DNA of 64,000 nt from the NCBI GenBank assembly GCA_023390555.1, contig JAEWCQ010000033.1, positions 62,001 to 126,000 of the forward strand, in the 5' to 3' direction. Below, piece by piece: positions 43,840 to 53,004 of the stretch (its first letter is position 1; every line of letters begins with the position of its first letter). Source of the DNA: Bacillota bacterium. GTDB lineage: Bacteria; Bacillota; Clostridia; Lachnospirales; Lachnospiraceae. Under the pieces are notes generated by a model that was not told the DNA's origin, ran no database searches, and saw nothing but the letters and a program-made list of their open reading frames with translations. The position numbers and the translations under genes were made by a program.

Positions 43840-46140
43840 ATGCTGGGAAACAGAAGAGCGTATAAAATAGAAGAAGGAGTGGTCATTCTTCAGTTTGAAA
43901 AAGGAGAGGGAAGAATTACACCGGTAACCGATGAGATTATGAATGTATTTTCACCGATTGAAACTACCGGGCACCGCTCCAAGGCGATTGAGGGAGAAAA
44001 GGCTGCAGGCATCCATTTTGAGGTGACAGAGAAGATCGACTACCTGCAAATTGTGACGAAGGCACTGGAAGTGCGCGTTTATGATGATTTTAAGGTGGAT
44101 TTTTATAATCGTACGGGCATGCTCCTCTGTGCAGATTACAGGGGCAGCCGCCAGTTCGGTATGCAGATCAGTGAGCAGTTCCTCGCATTTCTTAAAGCGG
44201 AAGGGCACGATGTACCGCAGGCAGCCGGTGCAGATCACGCAATACAGGTTGTAAAGCGCATGGAAGGGGATGAGGCGTTTTACGGACTGGGAGATAAGAC
44301 CGGCTTTCTCAATAAGCGCCATTATGATTATGAGATGTGGAATTCCGACTTCCCGCAGGCACATACAGATGCGTTCAAGGCGCTGTATAAGTCCATTCCC
44401 TTCTTTCTTACACTGCGGAAAGAATGCGTCTATGGAATCTTTTTTGACAATACCTGCCGGTCCTATTTTGATATGGGAAAGGAGAAGGGGTCTTATTTCT
44501 TCTTTGGCGCGGAAAGCGGAAATCTGGATTATTATTTTATCGCAGGAGAGAAGATGCCAAAGGTGGTGGCTAACTACACGTATTTGACCGGGCGGACACC
44601 GCTGCCTCAGCTGTTTACACTGGGATATCATCAGTCGCGATGGGGGTACGAGACATCGGCAGAGGTGCGTGCAATTGTAAAAAAATACAGGGATCTGGAC
44701 ATTCCGATTGATACCGTACATCTGGACATTGATTACATGGACAATTTTAGGGTGTTTACGTGGAATCAAACAGATTTCGGCAGACCGGGGGAACTGATTG
44801 CCGATTTGAAAAAAGAGGGAATCAAGGTAGTCACAATCATCGATCCCGGCGTAAAACTGGAGAAAGGGTATGCGAAGTTTGATGAGGGAATGGAAAACGG
44901 CTATTTCGTAAAGACGCCCGATGGGGATACCTATGTCAATGCGGTATGGCCCGGCGATTCCGTATTTCCGGATTTTGGTAACCCGCAGGTCAGGGACTGG
45001 TGGGCCGGCAATCAGAAATATCTGGTCGATCTAGGTGTACGGGGTGTATGGAATGATATGAATGAGCCGGCAAGTTTCCGCGGAGAGCTGCCGAAAGAGG
45101 TCGTATTTACCGATGAAGATCAAAAGACCACCCATGCGGCCATGCACAATGTCTATGGACATCTGATGGCAAAGGCGACGTATGAAGGATTGAAAAAATA
45201 TGACGGCAGAAGACCGTTTGTGATTACAAGAGCCTGCTACAGCGGTTCCCAGAAGTACACGACAGCATGGACCGGTGACAATCAGAGCCTCTGGTCCCAT
45301 TTGCAGATGGCGATTCCGCAGATGTGCAATCTGGGTCTGAGCGGTCTCGCATACGTCGGAACAGATGTCGGAGGTTTTGGGGCGGATGTCACACCGGAGC
45401 TTTTATCCCGCTGGGTACAGGTGGGCTGTTTTTCCCCGCTGTTTCGCAACCATTCTTCCAAGGGTTCCACCAGGCAGGAGCCATGGCTCTTTGGAGAGCA
45501 GACGCTGGCAATCAACAAAAAATATATCGAACTGCGTTATAAGTTACTGCCGTATCTTTATGATCTGTTCTGGCAGTGTGAAAAGACAGGACTTCCGCCG
45601 ATTCGTCCGCTGGTACTCCATTATGAGCAGGACGAGGAGACAAAAGATCTGAATGGTGAGTTCCTGTTTGGGGAACAGATGCTGGTGGCACCGGTCGTAG
45701 AGCAGGGGGCAAATCGCAAGATGGTTTATCTGCCGCAGGGAATCTGGTATGATTACTGGACCGGTGAGAAAATAGAAGGCGGACGCTACTTTATCCGAAA
45801 AGCGCCGCTGGATATCTGCCCGATTTACCTGAAGGCAGGCAGTGTGATTCCGAATTATAAACCAATGCATTACGTAGGAGAACTGGAGCAGGATACGCTG
45901 ATTCTGGATGTCTATCCCGGCAATGGCAGATATGTACATTATCAGGACAATGGAGAAGATTTTTCTTACCGGAACGGTGCATACAATCAGTATGAATTTG
46001 TTATACTGGCCGATGGCACTCTTAAAATTGAACTGCTGCATCAGGGATATGAAAAATTATACCGCAGATTCGCGGTACGCCATAAGGGTGTGACGAAGGA
46101 ATTTGTGTTTGAAGGGAAACCATTGACCATCTGGCTGTAG
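43840..46140 (+). CDS. Alpha-glucosidase / alpha-xylosidase-like, GH31
   Basis: 766 residues. N-terminal beta-sandwich, then the GH31 barrel: DTVHLDIDYMDNFRVFTW, nucleophile Asp406 in GVWNDMNEPASF, and GTDVGGFGADVTPELLSRWVQVGCFSPLFRNHS with the acid Asp. It hydrolyses alpha-linked glucosides. No signal peptide, so it acts inside the cell on imported oligosaccharides. The ATG at 43840 follows AGGAGG. The patatin gene follows within 14 nt. Confidence 0.94.
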   Translation: MLGNRRAYKIEEGVVILQFEKGEGRITPVTDEIMNVFSPIETTGHRSKAIEGEKAAGIHFEVTEKIDYLQIVTKALEVRVYDDFKVDFYNRTGMLLCADYRGSRQFGMQISEQFLAFLKAEGHDVPQAAGADHAIQVVKRMEGDEAFYGLGDKTGFLNKRHYDYEMWNSDFPQAHTDAFKALYKSIPFFLTLRKECVYGIFFDNTCRSYFDMGKEKGSYFFFGAESGNLDYYFIAGEKMPKVVANYTYLTGRTPLPQLFTLGYHQSRWGYETSAEVRAIVKKYRDLDIPIDTVHLDIDYMDNFRVFTWNQTDFGRPGELIADLKKEGIKVVTIIDPGVKLEKGYAKFDEGMENGYFVKTPDGDTYVNAVWPGDSVFPDFGNPQVRDWWAGNQKYLVDLGVRGVWNDMNEPASFRGELPKEVVFTDEDQKTTHAAMHNVYGHLMAKATYEGLKKYDGRRPFVITRACYSGSQKYTTAWTGDNQSLWSHLQMAIPQMCNLGLSGLAYVGTDVGGFGADVTPELLSRWVQVGCFSPLFRNHSSKGSTRQEPWLFGEQTLAINKKYIELRYKLLPYLYDLFWQCEKTGLPPIRPLVLHYEQDEETKDLNGEFLFGEQMLVAPVVEQGANRKMVYLPQGIWYDYWTGEKIEGGRYFIRKAPLDICPIYLKAGSVIPNYKPMHYVGELEQDTLILDVYPGNGRYVHYQDNGEDFSYRNGAYNQYEFVILADGTLKIELLHQGYEKLYRRFAVRHKGVTKEFVFEGKPLTIWL

Positions 46141-46153
46141 AGGAGGAATGTCT

Positions 46154-47458
46154 ATGAAACGTGCGATTGCTTTGAGCGGCGGCGGAACGAAAGGCTCCTA
46201 TGAACTGGGCGTCTGGAAAGCTCTGCGAGAGATTGGGATTGACTATCAGATTGTGACAGGAACTTCCATCGGATCGATCAACGGAGCCCTGATGACGACC
46301 GGGGATTATGAGAAAGCGGAGGAACTCTGGAATACGATCACCATTCAGGATATGATGGAAGATGGAATCAACCTGACGGCTACTATAGAAGGCATGTATG
46401 ATCAGAGGGAGGCAATCCGTCCGTTTTTGAAAAAGTACGTAAAAAACAAAGGGGCGGATATTTCGCCGTTCATGGAATTTATTGAACGGTTGATCGACGA
46501 ACAGGCAATTCGTAGTTCCAAAGTGGATTTTGGACTGGTCACCGTATTATTTCCATCCCTGAGGGCAAAACAACTGACCAAAAAAGAGATTCCGAACGGA
46601 ATGCTGAAAGATTATATTCTTGCTTCGGCAGCGATATTTCCGCTGTTTCCGATGCATAAGATCGGGGAAGAGACCTATCTGGACGGATGCTATCACGATA
46701 ACCTGCCCATAGACCTCGCTCTTCGTATGGGAGCCACGGATGTTATCGCGGTAGATTTACATACCACGCCGGCGCACGCCAATTATGCCAACCGGCCTTA
46801 TGTGACTTATATCAAGCCGAGCCGTTCACTTGGCACAATGATGAATTTTGACCACGAGCTGTTAATCGATAATGCGCAGATGGGATATTGTGATACGATG
46901 AAGGTATATGGGCAATACTTAGGATATGAGTATTCGTTCACCAAACAGGGACTGGCAAAATGCAAAAAGGCAGTCAATAGGTTTATTTCGGGAATCGCGA
47001 GGACAGATTTGTACCTGACTGCCGATACGCCGGCAAAAAAGCTTGCAAAAACCGGAGATTTTAACCGGATTTTTGCCGTACTTCATGAGAAGGCAGAAGG
47101 AAAGCTTATGACAAAGGAGCAGTATTTTGTCCGTGCGGGCGAACTTTGCGGAAAATTTTTCGGCATCGATGTGCGGCCTGTTTATGCCATGTCAGATTAT
47201 CTGCAGCAGATACGCACCCATCTGGATGGGATTGCGGGTTACCCGGATGCAGCGGAACTGGCGGAAAAAGAAAATCTGGAACTGGCAAAAAAACTGGCAG
47301 AAATAAAGCTAAAGCACAAAAGCGGATATATTGCAGGCTGTATTTATTATGCATTTTTTTTGAAGCGGCAGAATAAAGATCGTCTGTTGCGGGCTTGTCT
47401 GACCCTGATGCCCGAAGAACTGGCGGCGGCCATCTTTTTATATGCAATATCCGGATAA
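46154..47458 (+). CDS. Patatin-like phospholipase
   Basis: 434 residues. Oxyanion loop SGGGTKGSYELG, nucleophile Ser38 in GTSIGSING, catalytic Asp177 in DGCYHDNLPIDLAL. The patatin domain ends near residue 250; the rest is a helical extension. The family hydrolyses phospholipids or other acyl esters inside the cell. AGGAGG directly after the GH31 stop favours the ATG at 46154 over the one at 46148. Likely cotranscribed with GH31, although no functional link is evident. Confidence 0.92.
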   Translation: MKRAIALSGGGTKGSYELGVWKALREIGIDYQIVTGTSIGSINGALMTTGDYEKAEELWNTITIQDMMEDGINLTATIEGMYDQREAIRPFLKKYVKNKGADISPFMEFIERLIDEQAIRSSKVDFGLVTVLFPSLRAKQLTKKEIPNGMLKDYILASAAIFPLFPMHKIGEETYLDGCYHDNLPIDLALRMGATDVIAVDLHTTPAHANYANRPYVTYIKPSRSLGTMMNFDHELLIDNAQMGYCDTMKVYGQYLGYEYSFTKQGLAKCKKAVNRFISGIARTDLYLTADTPAKKLAKTGDFNRIFAVLHEKAEGKLMTKEQYFVRAGELCGKFFGIDVRPVYAMSDYLQQIRTHLDGIAGYPDAAELAEKENLELAKKLAEIKLKHKSGYIAGCIYYAFFLKRQNKDRLLRACLTLMPEELAAAIFLYAISG

Positions 47459-47534
47459 TAGGTGCATCAAAGACAAGGTACGAAACAGACGGCTTTGCGT
47501 ATAGTATACTGATAATAGAATATGGAGTGTATCA

Positions 47535-48086
47535 GTGGATTATCGGAGCGATCAGTACTACAGGATGCAGCAGCTGGTGGCAAATCAGGTTGCAGATCAG
47601 GTCAATAACCCTGGCGATTATGGACAGAAGATGCCTTTTTATATGACATATCCGATACAGAGCATCTATATGACAGAGATGGAGTATGAAGAGGATATGG
47701 AACGAATGAAAAATCTGTATCCTTCCGAGGTAAGAAAAATACAGTCAATTGTAGAAGATGAATGTGACAAGTTGGAGTATGATGGAAGTTTGATGTTTGA
47801 TGAACATCCGGATCGTCTGATGCTGAGAAGAATCTCTGACCGCATTTACGATAAGGTAACAGAGGGAGATGTGAATGCTCAGCAGTTCTGTGAAGGCTGT
47901 ATACAGCCAAGGATGCAAAGACCGGGCGGACCTCCACCGCCGCCGCGTCCACCGCGTTCCCCGCAGGGACCTCCAACGCCACGTCGTCCACAGGATAGCG
48001 GATTGAATAATCTTATCGAGGTTCTTCTGTTCAATGAGATGTTTAAGAGACGCTGCCGCTACAGACGTTGTAGAAGATGGTGGTAG
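47535..48086 (+). CDS. Uncharacterised Pro-rich, Arg/Cys-tailed small protein
   Basis: 183 residues, GTG start at 47535 with GGAG upstream. An N-terminal Gln/Tyr/Met-rich segment, a helical middle (YPSEVRKIQSIVEDECDKLEYDG, DRLMLRRISDRIYDKV), then a Pro/Arg stretch (GGPPPPPRPPRSPQGP), and a tail FNEMFKRRCRYRRCRRWW. I do not recognise a function. The layout is reminiscent of spore-coat or small cytoplasmic proteins of Clostridia, which is only an impression. Confidence 0.75.
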   Translation: MDYRSDQYYRMQQLVANQVADQVNNPGDYGQKMPFYMTYPIQSIYMTEMEYEEDMERMKNLYPSEVRKIQSIVEDECDKLEYDGSLMFDEHPDRLMLRRISDRIYDKVTEGDVNAQQFCEGCIQPRMQRPGGPPPPPRPPRSPQGPPTPRRPQDSGLNNLIEVLLFNEMFKRRCRYRRCRRWW

Positions 48087-48204
48087 GATAGGAGTCTAAA
48101 AGACGCAGCACATACGGAAATTAAAGGTTGAGGTTTTGGAGGAAACGCATTACAATAGTGCTTATTGGAAGTTTGGAATAATTTACGGATATAGAAAGAA
48201 AAAT

Positions 48205-48240
48205 GCTCAGGCCAAATTCTGGAAACAGATTTGCCTGAGC
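48205..48240 (+). other. GAAA-tetraloop hairpin ahead of the next gene
   Basis: GCTCAGGC and AAAT/CTG arms pair with CAG/ATTT and GCCTGAGC, with single bulges, closed by GAAA. It lies 20 nt before the next start and has no T tract. It may be an RNA structure controlling the downstream gene or a weak terminator of the upstream one. Confidence 0.45.
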
Positions 48241-48260
48241 GAAATAATGAGGACAGGCAA

Positions 48261-50792
48261 ATGAGCAAGGGTGTTATTAAGACAATTGTATTTAGCATTG
48301 TATTTCTGGCAGCGGTGGTAATTTTCAGCTTTGCTACCAATCATACGAATGAGGATCTGACAACAGAGATGAAGGATGCGACCTTTCCTGTGGTCTACCT
48401 CTATTATGGGGACGAGCAGGTAAATGAACTGTTCGGTTACCGGTCGGAAATGGATGCGCGCTACATGAGAGATTCCATTACACCAATTGACACAGACCGG
48501 ATCCTTCCGGTGAAAATACAGACATACAATTATAATGTAGATTCCGTTTCCTATGAAATCCGGAGCATGGATACTTCCAGGCTGATCGCGGATTCTGATG
48601 TGGAGGATTATTCCAGCGAGAAGGGCAGCATATCCGCAAATCTACAGATTGAAAATCTTCTGGAAGAAGGACAGGAATATCTGTTTATCCTGAAACTGAA
48701 AAGCGGCGATGAAAGTATCTGCTATTATACCCGTATTATGGAGCCTGCAGACTGTTATGTAAAAGAAAGCATCGATTTTGCATTGAATTTTCATAACACG
48801 GCATTAAATAAGGAATCGTCCTCAACGCTGGCAACATATGTGGAACCGAATGCTTCGGGAGATAATTCCACTTTAAATAAGGTAACGATCAATTCCACGC
48901 TTGACCAGATTTCCTGGGCAGATTTTGTGGGCAGTCCGTTAAGTCAGGCAACGGTATCCGTAAAGGAAATCAATACGTCTTATAATGTAATCGTACTGAA
49001 TTATGTCATGACATCGGCGGGTTCGGGCGGCGAACTGGAATATTACAATGTGGAGGAATATTATCGGGTAAGGTACACAAATGACCGAATGTATCTGTTG
49101 AATTACGAACGGGAAATGAATCAGATCTTCCGTGGGGAGAACGATAATTTTTATAATAACAACAGTATCCAGCTTGGGATACGGGATGGTGATATCCAGT
49201 ATATGACCAATGAGACCGGAAACATTATCTGTTTCGTACAGGAGGGAGAGCTGTGGAGCTACAACGCAGATGAAAGCAGTCTTTCAAAAGTATTCAGTTT
49301 TCGCGGATATGAAGGAATCGATGACCGGGAAAACAATGATCAGCATGATATTCGGATCATCAAAACGGATGAAGCAGGAAGCATTGACTTTGTCGTATAT
49401 GGCTATATGAATCGCGGTGACCATGAGGGGGAAGTGGGGATCTGTGTCTATCATTATGACAGCGTGGCCAATACCGTAGAGGAGGAATTGTTTATTCCGT
49501 CCGATAAATCCTATGAAGTCATGAAAGCGGAGCTTGGTCAGATGATGTATGAAAATGAGGACGGACAGTTCTTTTTCATGCTGAATGGAAGTGTCTATCA
49601 GGTAGATATGGGGACGCTCAAATATAAGGAGATCATAAGCGGATTATCGGAAGACAGCTATGCTGTTTCGGATTCACATCGGTACATTGCATATCTGAAA
49701 GCAGATAACAGCTATAACGCCACATCGCTGACCGTACTTGATCTGGAGACTTCGGAGCAGTTCCAGGTCAATGCGGACGCAGGCGATTATATACGGCCTC
49801 TCGGATTTATGAACAATGATTTTATTTATGGAGAGGCATCGTCATCTTCGCTGACCGTGGATTCGGCTGGCAATACGGTTTTCCCGATGTATTGTGTTCG
49901 GATTGTTGATACCGAGAGTAAGAACCATGAACAGCTGAAAGAATATAAAAAGGACGGTTATTTCGTATCTGGTATTCAGATATCGGATTATACGATTTAT
50001 CTGGATCGTGTGCAGTACAACGGGGTGGCATATGTGGATGCCGATCAGGATACAATTATGAATCGTGAGGCCGACCAGGACGAGTTGGTGACAGTAAATT
50101 CGACAAATGCGGATGTAAAGCAGACACAGTATCAGCTGGTATTGTCGTCAGAAGAAGAATTGACTGCGAAAAAGCTGCTGACGCCGAATCAGATCGTACT
50201 GGAAAAGTCAAGGGATATTGCAATCGAAGAAAAAGAGCAGGATAAGAATTACTATGCGTATGCAAGAGGAAAGGTGCTGGCTGTCACACCCGATGTAGCA
50301 GAGGCCATCGGCGTTGCAGATGACAACATGGGTGTTGTGATCGGGGATGCGCAGGAGTATATCTGGAAGCGTGCACGAAAAAATGCACAGAATACCATCG
50401 ATGTGGCTGTTGGAGAGGCGGATGCAGGAAGCGGCTCTGTTGCAAAGTGTATCAGTGCAATGCTTGGTCTTGAGAATTTAAATGTCGGCGTACAGGTTCT
50501 TCTCGACAGAGGTGATTTGCCCAAAGCGGTATTACAGGATACCATGCAGGATATGACCGTACTTGACCTGACCGGCTGTGATCTGGATGAACTGCTTTAT
50601 TATGTAAACAAAGGAACACCGGTATTTGCCATGTCAGGTGCGACGGATGCGGTACTGATTGTCGGATATGATGCTGATAATGTGACTATTTTTGATCCTT
50701 CTTCCGGTACGACTGAGCGGAAGTCCATGGACGATGCATCGGAGATGTTCCGTCAGAGCGGCAATGTTTTCCTTGCATATTTGAAAGAATGA
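48261..50792 (+). CDS. Large membrane-anchored protein with C-terminal C39-like domain, function unknown
   Basis: 843 residues. One N-terminal membrane helix (IKTIVFSIVFLAAVVIFSF), then a mostly beta extracellular region; residues about 330-600 have repeated short strands resembling a propeller. The C-terminal about 130 residues resemble a C39/papain-like peptidase fold: VAKCISAMLGLE (Cys730), LLYYVNKGTPVFAMSG and AVLIVGYDADNVTIFDPSSG. The position expected for the catalytic His (HAVLIVG-type motif) is Asp796, so proteolytic activity is doubtful. The ATG at 48261 follows GAGG. Family-level function is not known to me. Confidence 0.8.
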   Translation: MSKGVIKTIVFSIVFLAAVVIFSFATNHTNEDLTTEMKDATFPVVYLYYGDEQVNELFGYRSEMDARYMRDSITPIDTDRILPVKIQTYNYNVDSVSYEIRSMDTSRLIADSDVEDYSSEKGSISANLQIENLLEEGQEYLFILKLKSGDESICYYTRIMEPADCYVKESIDFALNFHNTALNKESSSTLATYVEPNASGDNSTLNKVTINSTLDQISWADFVGSPLSQATVSVKEINTSYNVIVLNYVMTSAGSGGELEYYNVEEYYRVRYTNDRMYLLNYEREMNQIFRGENDNFYNNNSIQLGIRDGDIQYMTNETGNIICFVQEGELWSYNADESSLSKVFSFRGYEGIDDRENNDQHDIRIIKTDEAGSIDFVVYGYMNRGDHEGEVGICVYHYDSVANTVEEELFIPSDKSYEVMKAELGQMMYENEDGQFFFMLNGSVYQVDMGTLKYKEIISGLSEDSYAVSDSHRYIAYLKADNSYNATSLTVLDLETSEQFQVNADAGDYIRPLGFMNNDFIYGEASSSSLTVDSAGNTVFPMYCVRIVDTESKNHEQLKEYKKDGYFVSGIQISDYTIYLDRVQYNGVAYVDADQDTIMNREADQDELVTVNSTNADVKQTQYQLVLSSEEELTAKKLLTPNQIVLEKSRDIAIEEKEQDKNYYAYARGKVLAVTPDVAEAIGVADDNMGVVIGDAQEYIWKRARKNAQNTIDVAVGEADAGSGSVAKCISAMLGLENLNVGVQVLLDRGDLPKAVLQDTMQDMTVLDLTGCDLDELLYYVNKGTPVFAMSGATDAVLIVGYDADNVTIFDPSSGTTERKSMDDASEMFRQSGNVFLAYLKE

Positions 50793-50844
50793 CATTTTTC
50801 CGCCGGAAACTAATATAATTTAATACCGTTATGATCACGTGAAG

Positions 50845-50876
50845 AAGAGACATCAGGGACCTGACTGTCTCTTTTT
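50845..50876 (+). terminator. Terminator before the AGCS symporter gene
   Basis: AGAGACA (50846-50852) with inner CAGG / CCTG pairs with TGTCTCT (50866-50872), followed by TTTT. Either the end of the preceding gene or a leader attenuator for the following gene. Confidence 0.8.
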
Positions 50877-50910
50877 CTGTCATAATTATTTTATAGAGGA
50901 GAAACGGCGG

Positions 50911-52587
50911 ATGACAACTTTATCGAATACAATACAGGCGATTGATGATTTCGTATGGGGACCGGTTATGCTGATTCTGATCGTCGGCACAGGCGTTTTC
51001 CTGACAATCCGGCTTCGCTTCATGCCCTGGAGGAATCTGGGCTATGCACTCCGGATGTCGGTCAGTAAAGAAGCTTTAAATAAGGGAGGGGGAGCAGGGG
51101 ATATTTCTCCGTTCTCCGCACTTACGACTGCACTGGCTGCAACCATCGGGACCGGAAATATCGTAGGGGTTGCTACGGCCATGGTCTCCGGCGGACCGGG
51201 GGCACTTGCATGGATGCTGATATCTGCGTGTTTTGGTCTGTCTTCTAAATTCAGTGAATGTATGCTTGCAATCAAATACCGTGAGGTAAATGAAAAAGGT
51301 GAGATGTCCGGCGGACCGATGTATACGATGAAAAAGGCATTTAAAAATCAGAAGTTCGGTGCAGCAGCCGGCTGGTTTTTTGCACTTTTCGCGGTCATTG
51401 CCTCGTTTGGTATCGGCAATATGACGCAGGCAAACTCCATTTCAGATGCGTTGGATTCAACTTTTCACATTTCAACGGTAATGAGTGGAATAATTTTAAC
51501 GGTACTTGCATTATTTATAATAGTAGGTGGTATAAAGACAATCTCAAAAGTGTCTTCTTTTGTTGTACCATTTATGGCTGTCTTCTATATGTTTTTTGCG
51601 TTGATTGTAATTATCGGAAACATTTCCAATGTGCCGGCAGGTCTGGTCATGATCTTTAAAATGGCATTCAGCGTAGAGGCGGTAGGCGGCGGACTCTGCG
51701 GTTCTATTACCGCAGGCATGATGAATGCCATGCGTTTCGGCGTGGCACGAGGTGTATTTTCAAATGAGGCCGGCATGGGCTCTGCCGCAATTTCTGCGGC
51801 GGCTGCTATGACAGACAGCCCGGTGAGGCAGGGATACATCAGCATGACCGGAACTTTCTGGGATACGATCGTCGTTTGTACCGTTACAGGTCTTTGTATT
51901 GCCTGCTCGGGTGTACTTGGAGCAACAGAGGCTGATACGATCGGGCGTTATGTAGTCCGGGATGACCATGTGATAATTTATACAGTCGATGAAAAAGAGA
52001 GAAGTGTAGAAACAGATTATAAAGTGCTGTTAAATGGAGCAAAAGCGACACTGACCAATACCAAAAACGGTTCGGCACTTTTGTTGACGGCATCGGATGA
52101 AAAGGGGAATAAGACAGAAAATGCCAAACCTGTTTTGCTGGAAGGCGATTTTGTGGATGACTCCGGCAACCAGTATCATTTTACAGAAGACGGCATCTAT
52201 GAACATGACAGACTGGTAAAGGGTGCTTACCTTACCATTCTGGCCTTCCAGACCGTGCTCGGGCAGTCAGGCGCATATCTGGTTTGCATTGGAATTGCGC
52301 TGTTTGCATTTGCAACGATTCTTGGATGGGAATACCATGGTGAAAAAGCTTTTGAATATTTATTCGGTACACATAAATACAATCTGGTCTACCGTATCCT
52401 GTACTCCCTGGCGGTCTATGTGGGAGCAACGACTGCGCTGGACCTTGTATGGAATTTCTCTGATATAGCCAATGCCCTGATGGCAATTCCAAATCTGATC
52501 TGTCTGCTCGCCCTAAGCGGCGTAATTGCAAAGGATACGAAGGAATTCCAAAAAGTGATGAAAAGAGAAAACAGGAAAAAACACTAA
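50911..52587 (+). CDS. Alanine/glycine:cation symporter family protein (AGCS)
   Basis: 558 residues. AGCS motifs: VWGPVMLILIVGTGVFLTIRLRF, PFSALTTALAATIGTGNIVGVATAM, GGPMYTMKKAF, GFGMxSAAISAA-type stretch (NEAGMGSAAISAAAAMTDSPVRQGYISM) split by helices, and LFAFATILGWEYHGEKAFEYLFG. It imports Ala/Gly with Na+ or H+. The family is about 450-490 residues; an extra hydrophilic segment at about 342-432 lies between two membrane helices. The ATG at 50911 follows AGAGGAG. Confidence 0.92.
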   Translation: MTTLSNTIQAIDDFVWGPVMLILIVGTGVFLTIRLRFMPWRNLGYALRMSVSKEALNKGGGAGDISPFSALTTALAATIGTGNIVGVATAMVSGGPGALAWMLISACFGLSSKFSECMLAIKYREVNEKGEMSGGPMYTMKKAFKNQKFGAAAGWFFALFAVIASFGIGNMTQANSISDALDSTFHISTVMSGIILTVLALFIIVGGIKTISKVSSFVVPFMAVFYMFFALIVIIGNISNVPAGLVMIFKMAFSVEAVGGGLCGSITAGMMNAMRFGVARGVFSNEAGMGSAAISAAAAMTDSPVRQGYISMTGTFWDTIVVCTVTGLCIACSGVLGATEADTIGRYVVRDDHVIIYTVDEKERSVETDYKVLLNGAKATLTNTKNGSALLLTASDEKGNKTENAKPVLLEGDFVDDSGNQYHFTEDGIYEHDRLVKGAYLTILAFQTVLGQSGAYLVCIGIALFAFATILGWEYHGEKAFEYLFGTHKYNLVYRILYSLAVYVGATTALDLVWNFSDIANALMAIPNLICLLALSGVIAKDTKEFQKVMKRENRKKH

Positions 52588-52667
52588 AATATGTGCATAA
52601 TTTTGCATAATTTTTAATGCGGTTTTTTCTGCGCTTTGTCACAAATAACACAAAATACGTATCTCAC

Positions 52668-52696
52668 TTGCAAATTAGAATTTTATAGGCTATATT
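52668..52696 (+). promoter_or_regulatory. Promoter of the HPr-like gene
   Basis: TTGCAA (52668-52673), 17-nt spacer, TATATT (52691-52696). Confidence 0.7.
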
Positions 52697-52732
52697 AGTT
52701 TTTGTACTAATAAGTTAAGGAAGTGGAAGAAC

Positions 52733-52987
52733 ATGAGCAGAAAAGAAATTATTGTTTCAAATGTTTCAAAAGAGTATGATAATCCTATCGCGGAATTAGT
52801 ACAGGTTGCATGTCAGTTTGATAGCAATATTATACTGGAGAGTAATAACCGCAAAATTAATGCAAAGAGCATTATGGGGATTATGGCGTTTAATCCATCG
52901 AAAGGCATGACGGTGAATATTGTAGCCGATGGCAATGATGAGGAGGAAGCGTTGTTGGCAATGGAGAAGTTTTTAGTATGTGAATAG
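52733..52987 (+). CDS. HPr-like protein lacking the phospho-histidine
   Basis: 84 residues, alignable without gaps to HPr. The conserved KSIMGIMAFNPSKG keeps Ser46, the site used by HPr kinase. At the EI-phosphorylation site GIHARPA the sequence is KEYDNPIA, so His15 is Tyr and Arg17 is Asn. It therefore cannot carry phosphate in the PTS chain. This is the arrangement of a regulatory paralogue such as Crh of Bacillus (Gln15), which acts as a CcpA co-effector. The role here is inferred. A Lys/Ala-rich protein gene follows 17 nt on. Confidence 0.9.
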   Translation: MSRKEIIVSNVSKEYDNPIAELVQVACQFDSNIILESNNRKINAKSIMGIMAFNPSKGMTVNIVADGNDEEEALLAMEKFLVCE

Positions 52988-53004
52988 TTTTCGGGAGGAA
53001 TCGT

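Noticed and set aside
52588..52632. Terminator after the AGCS gene (GCAT/ATGC stem with T6)
   Set aside because: Only about four to five base pairs, too weak to claim.
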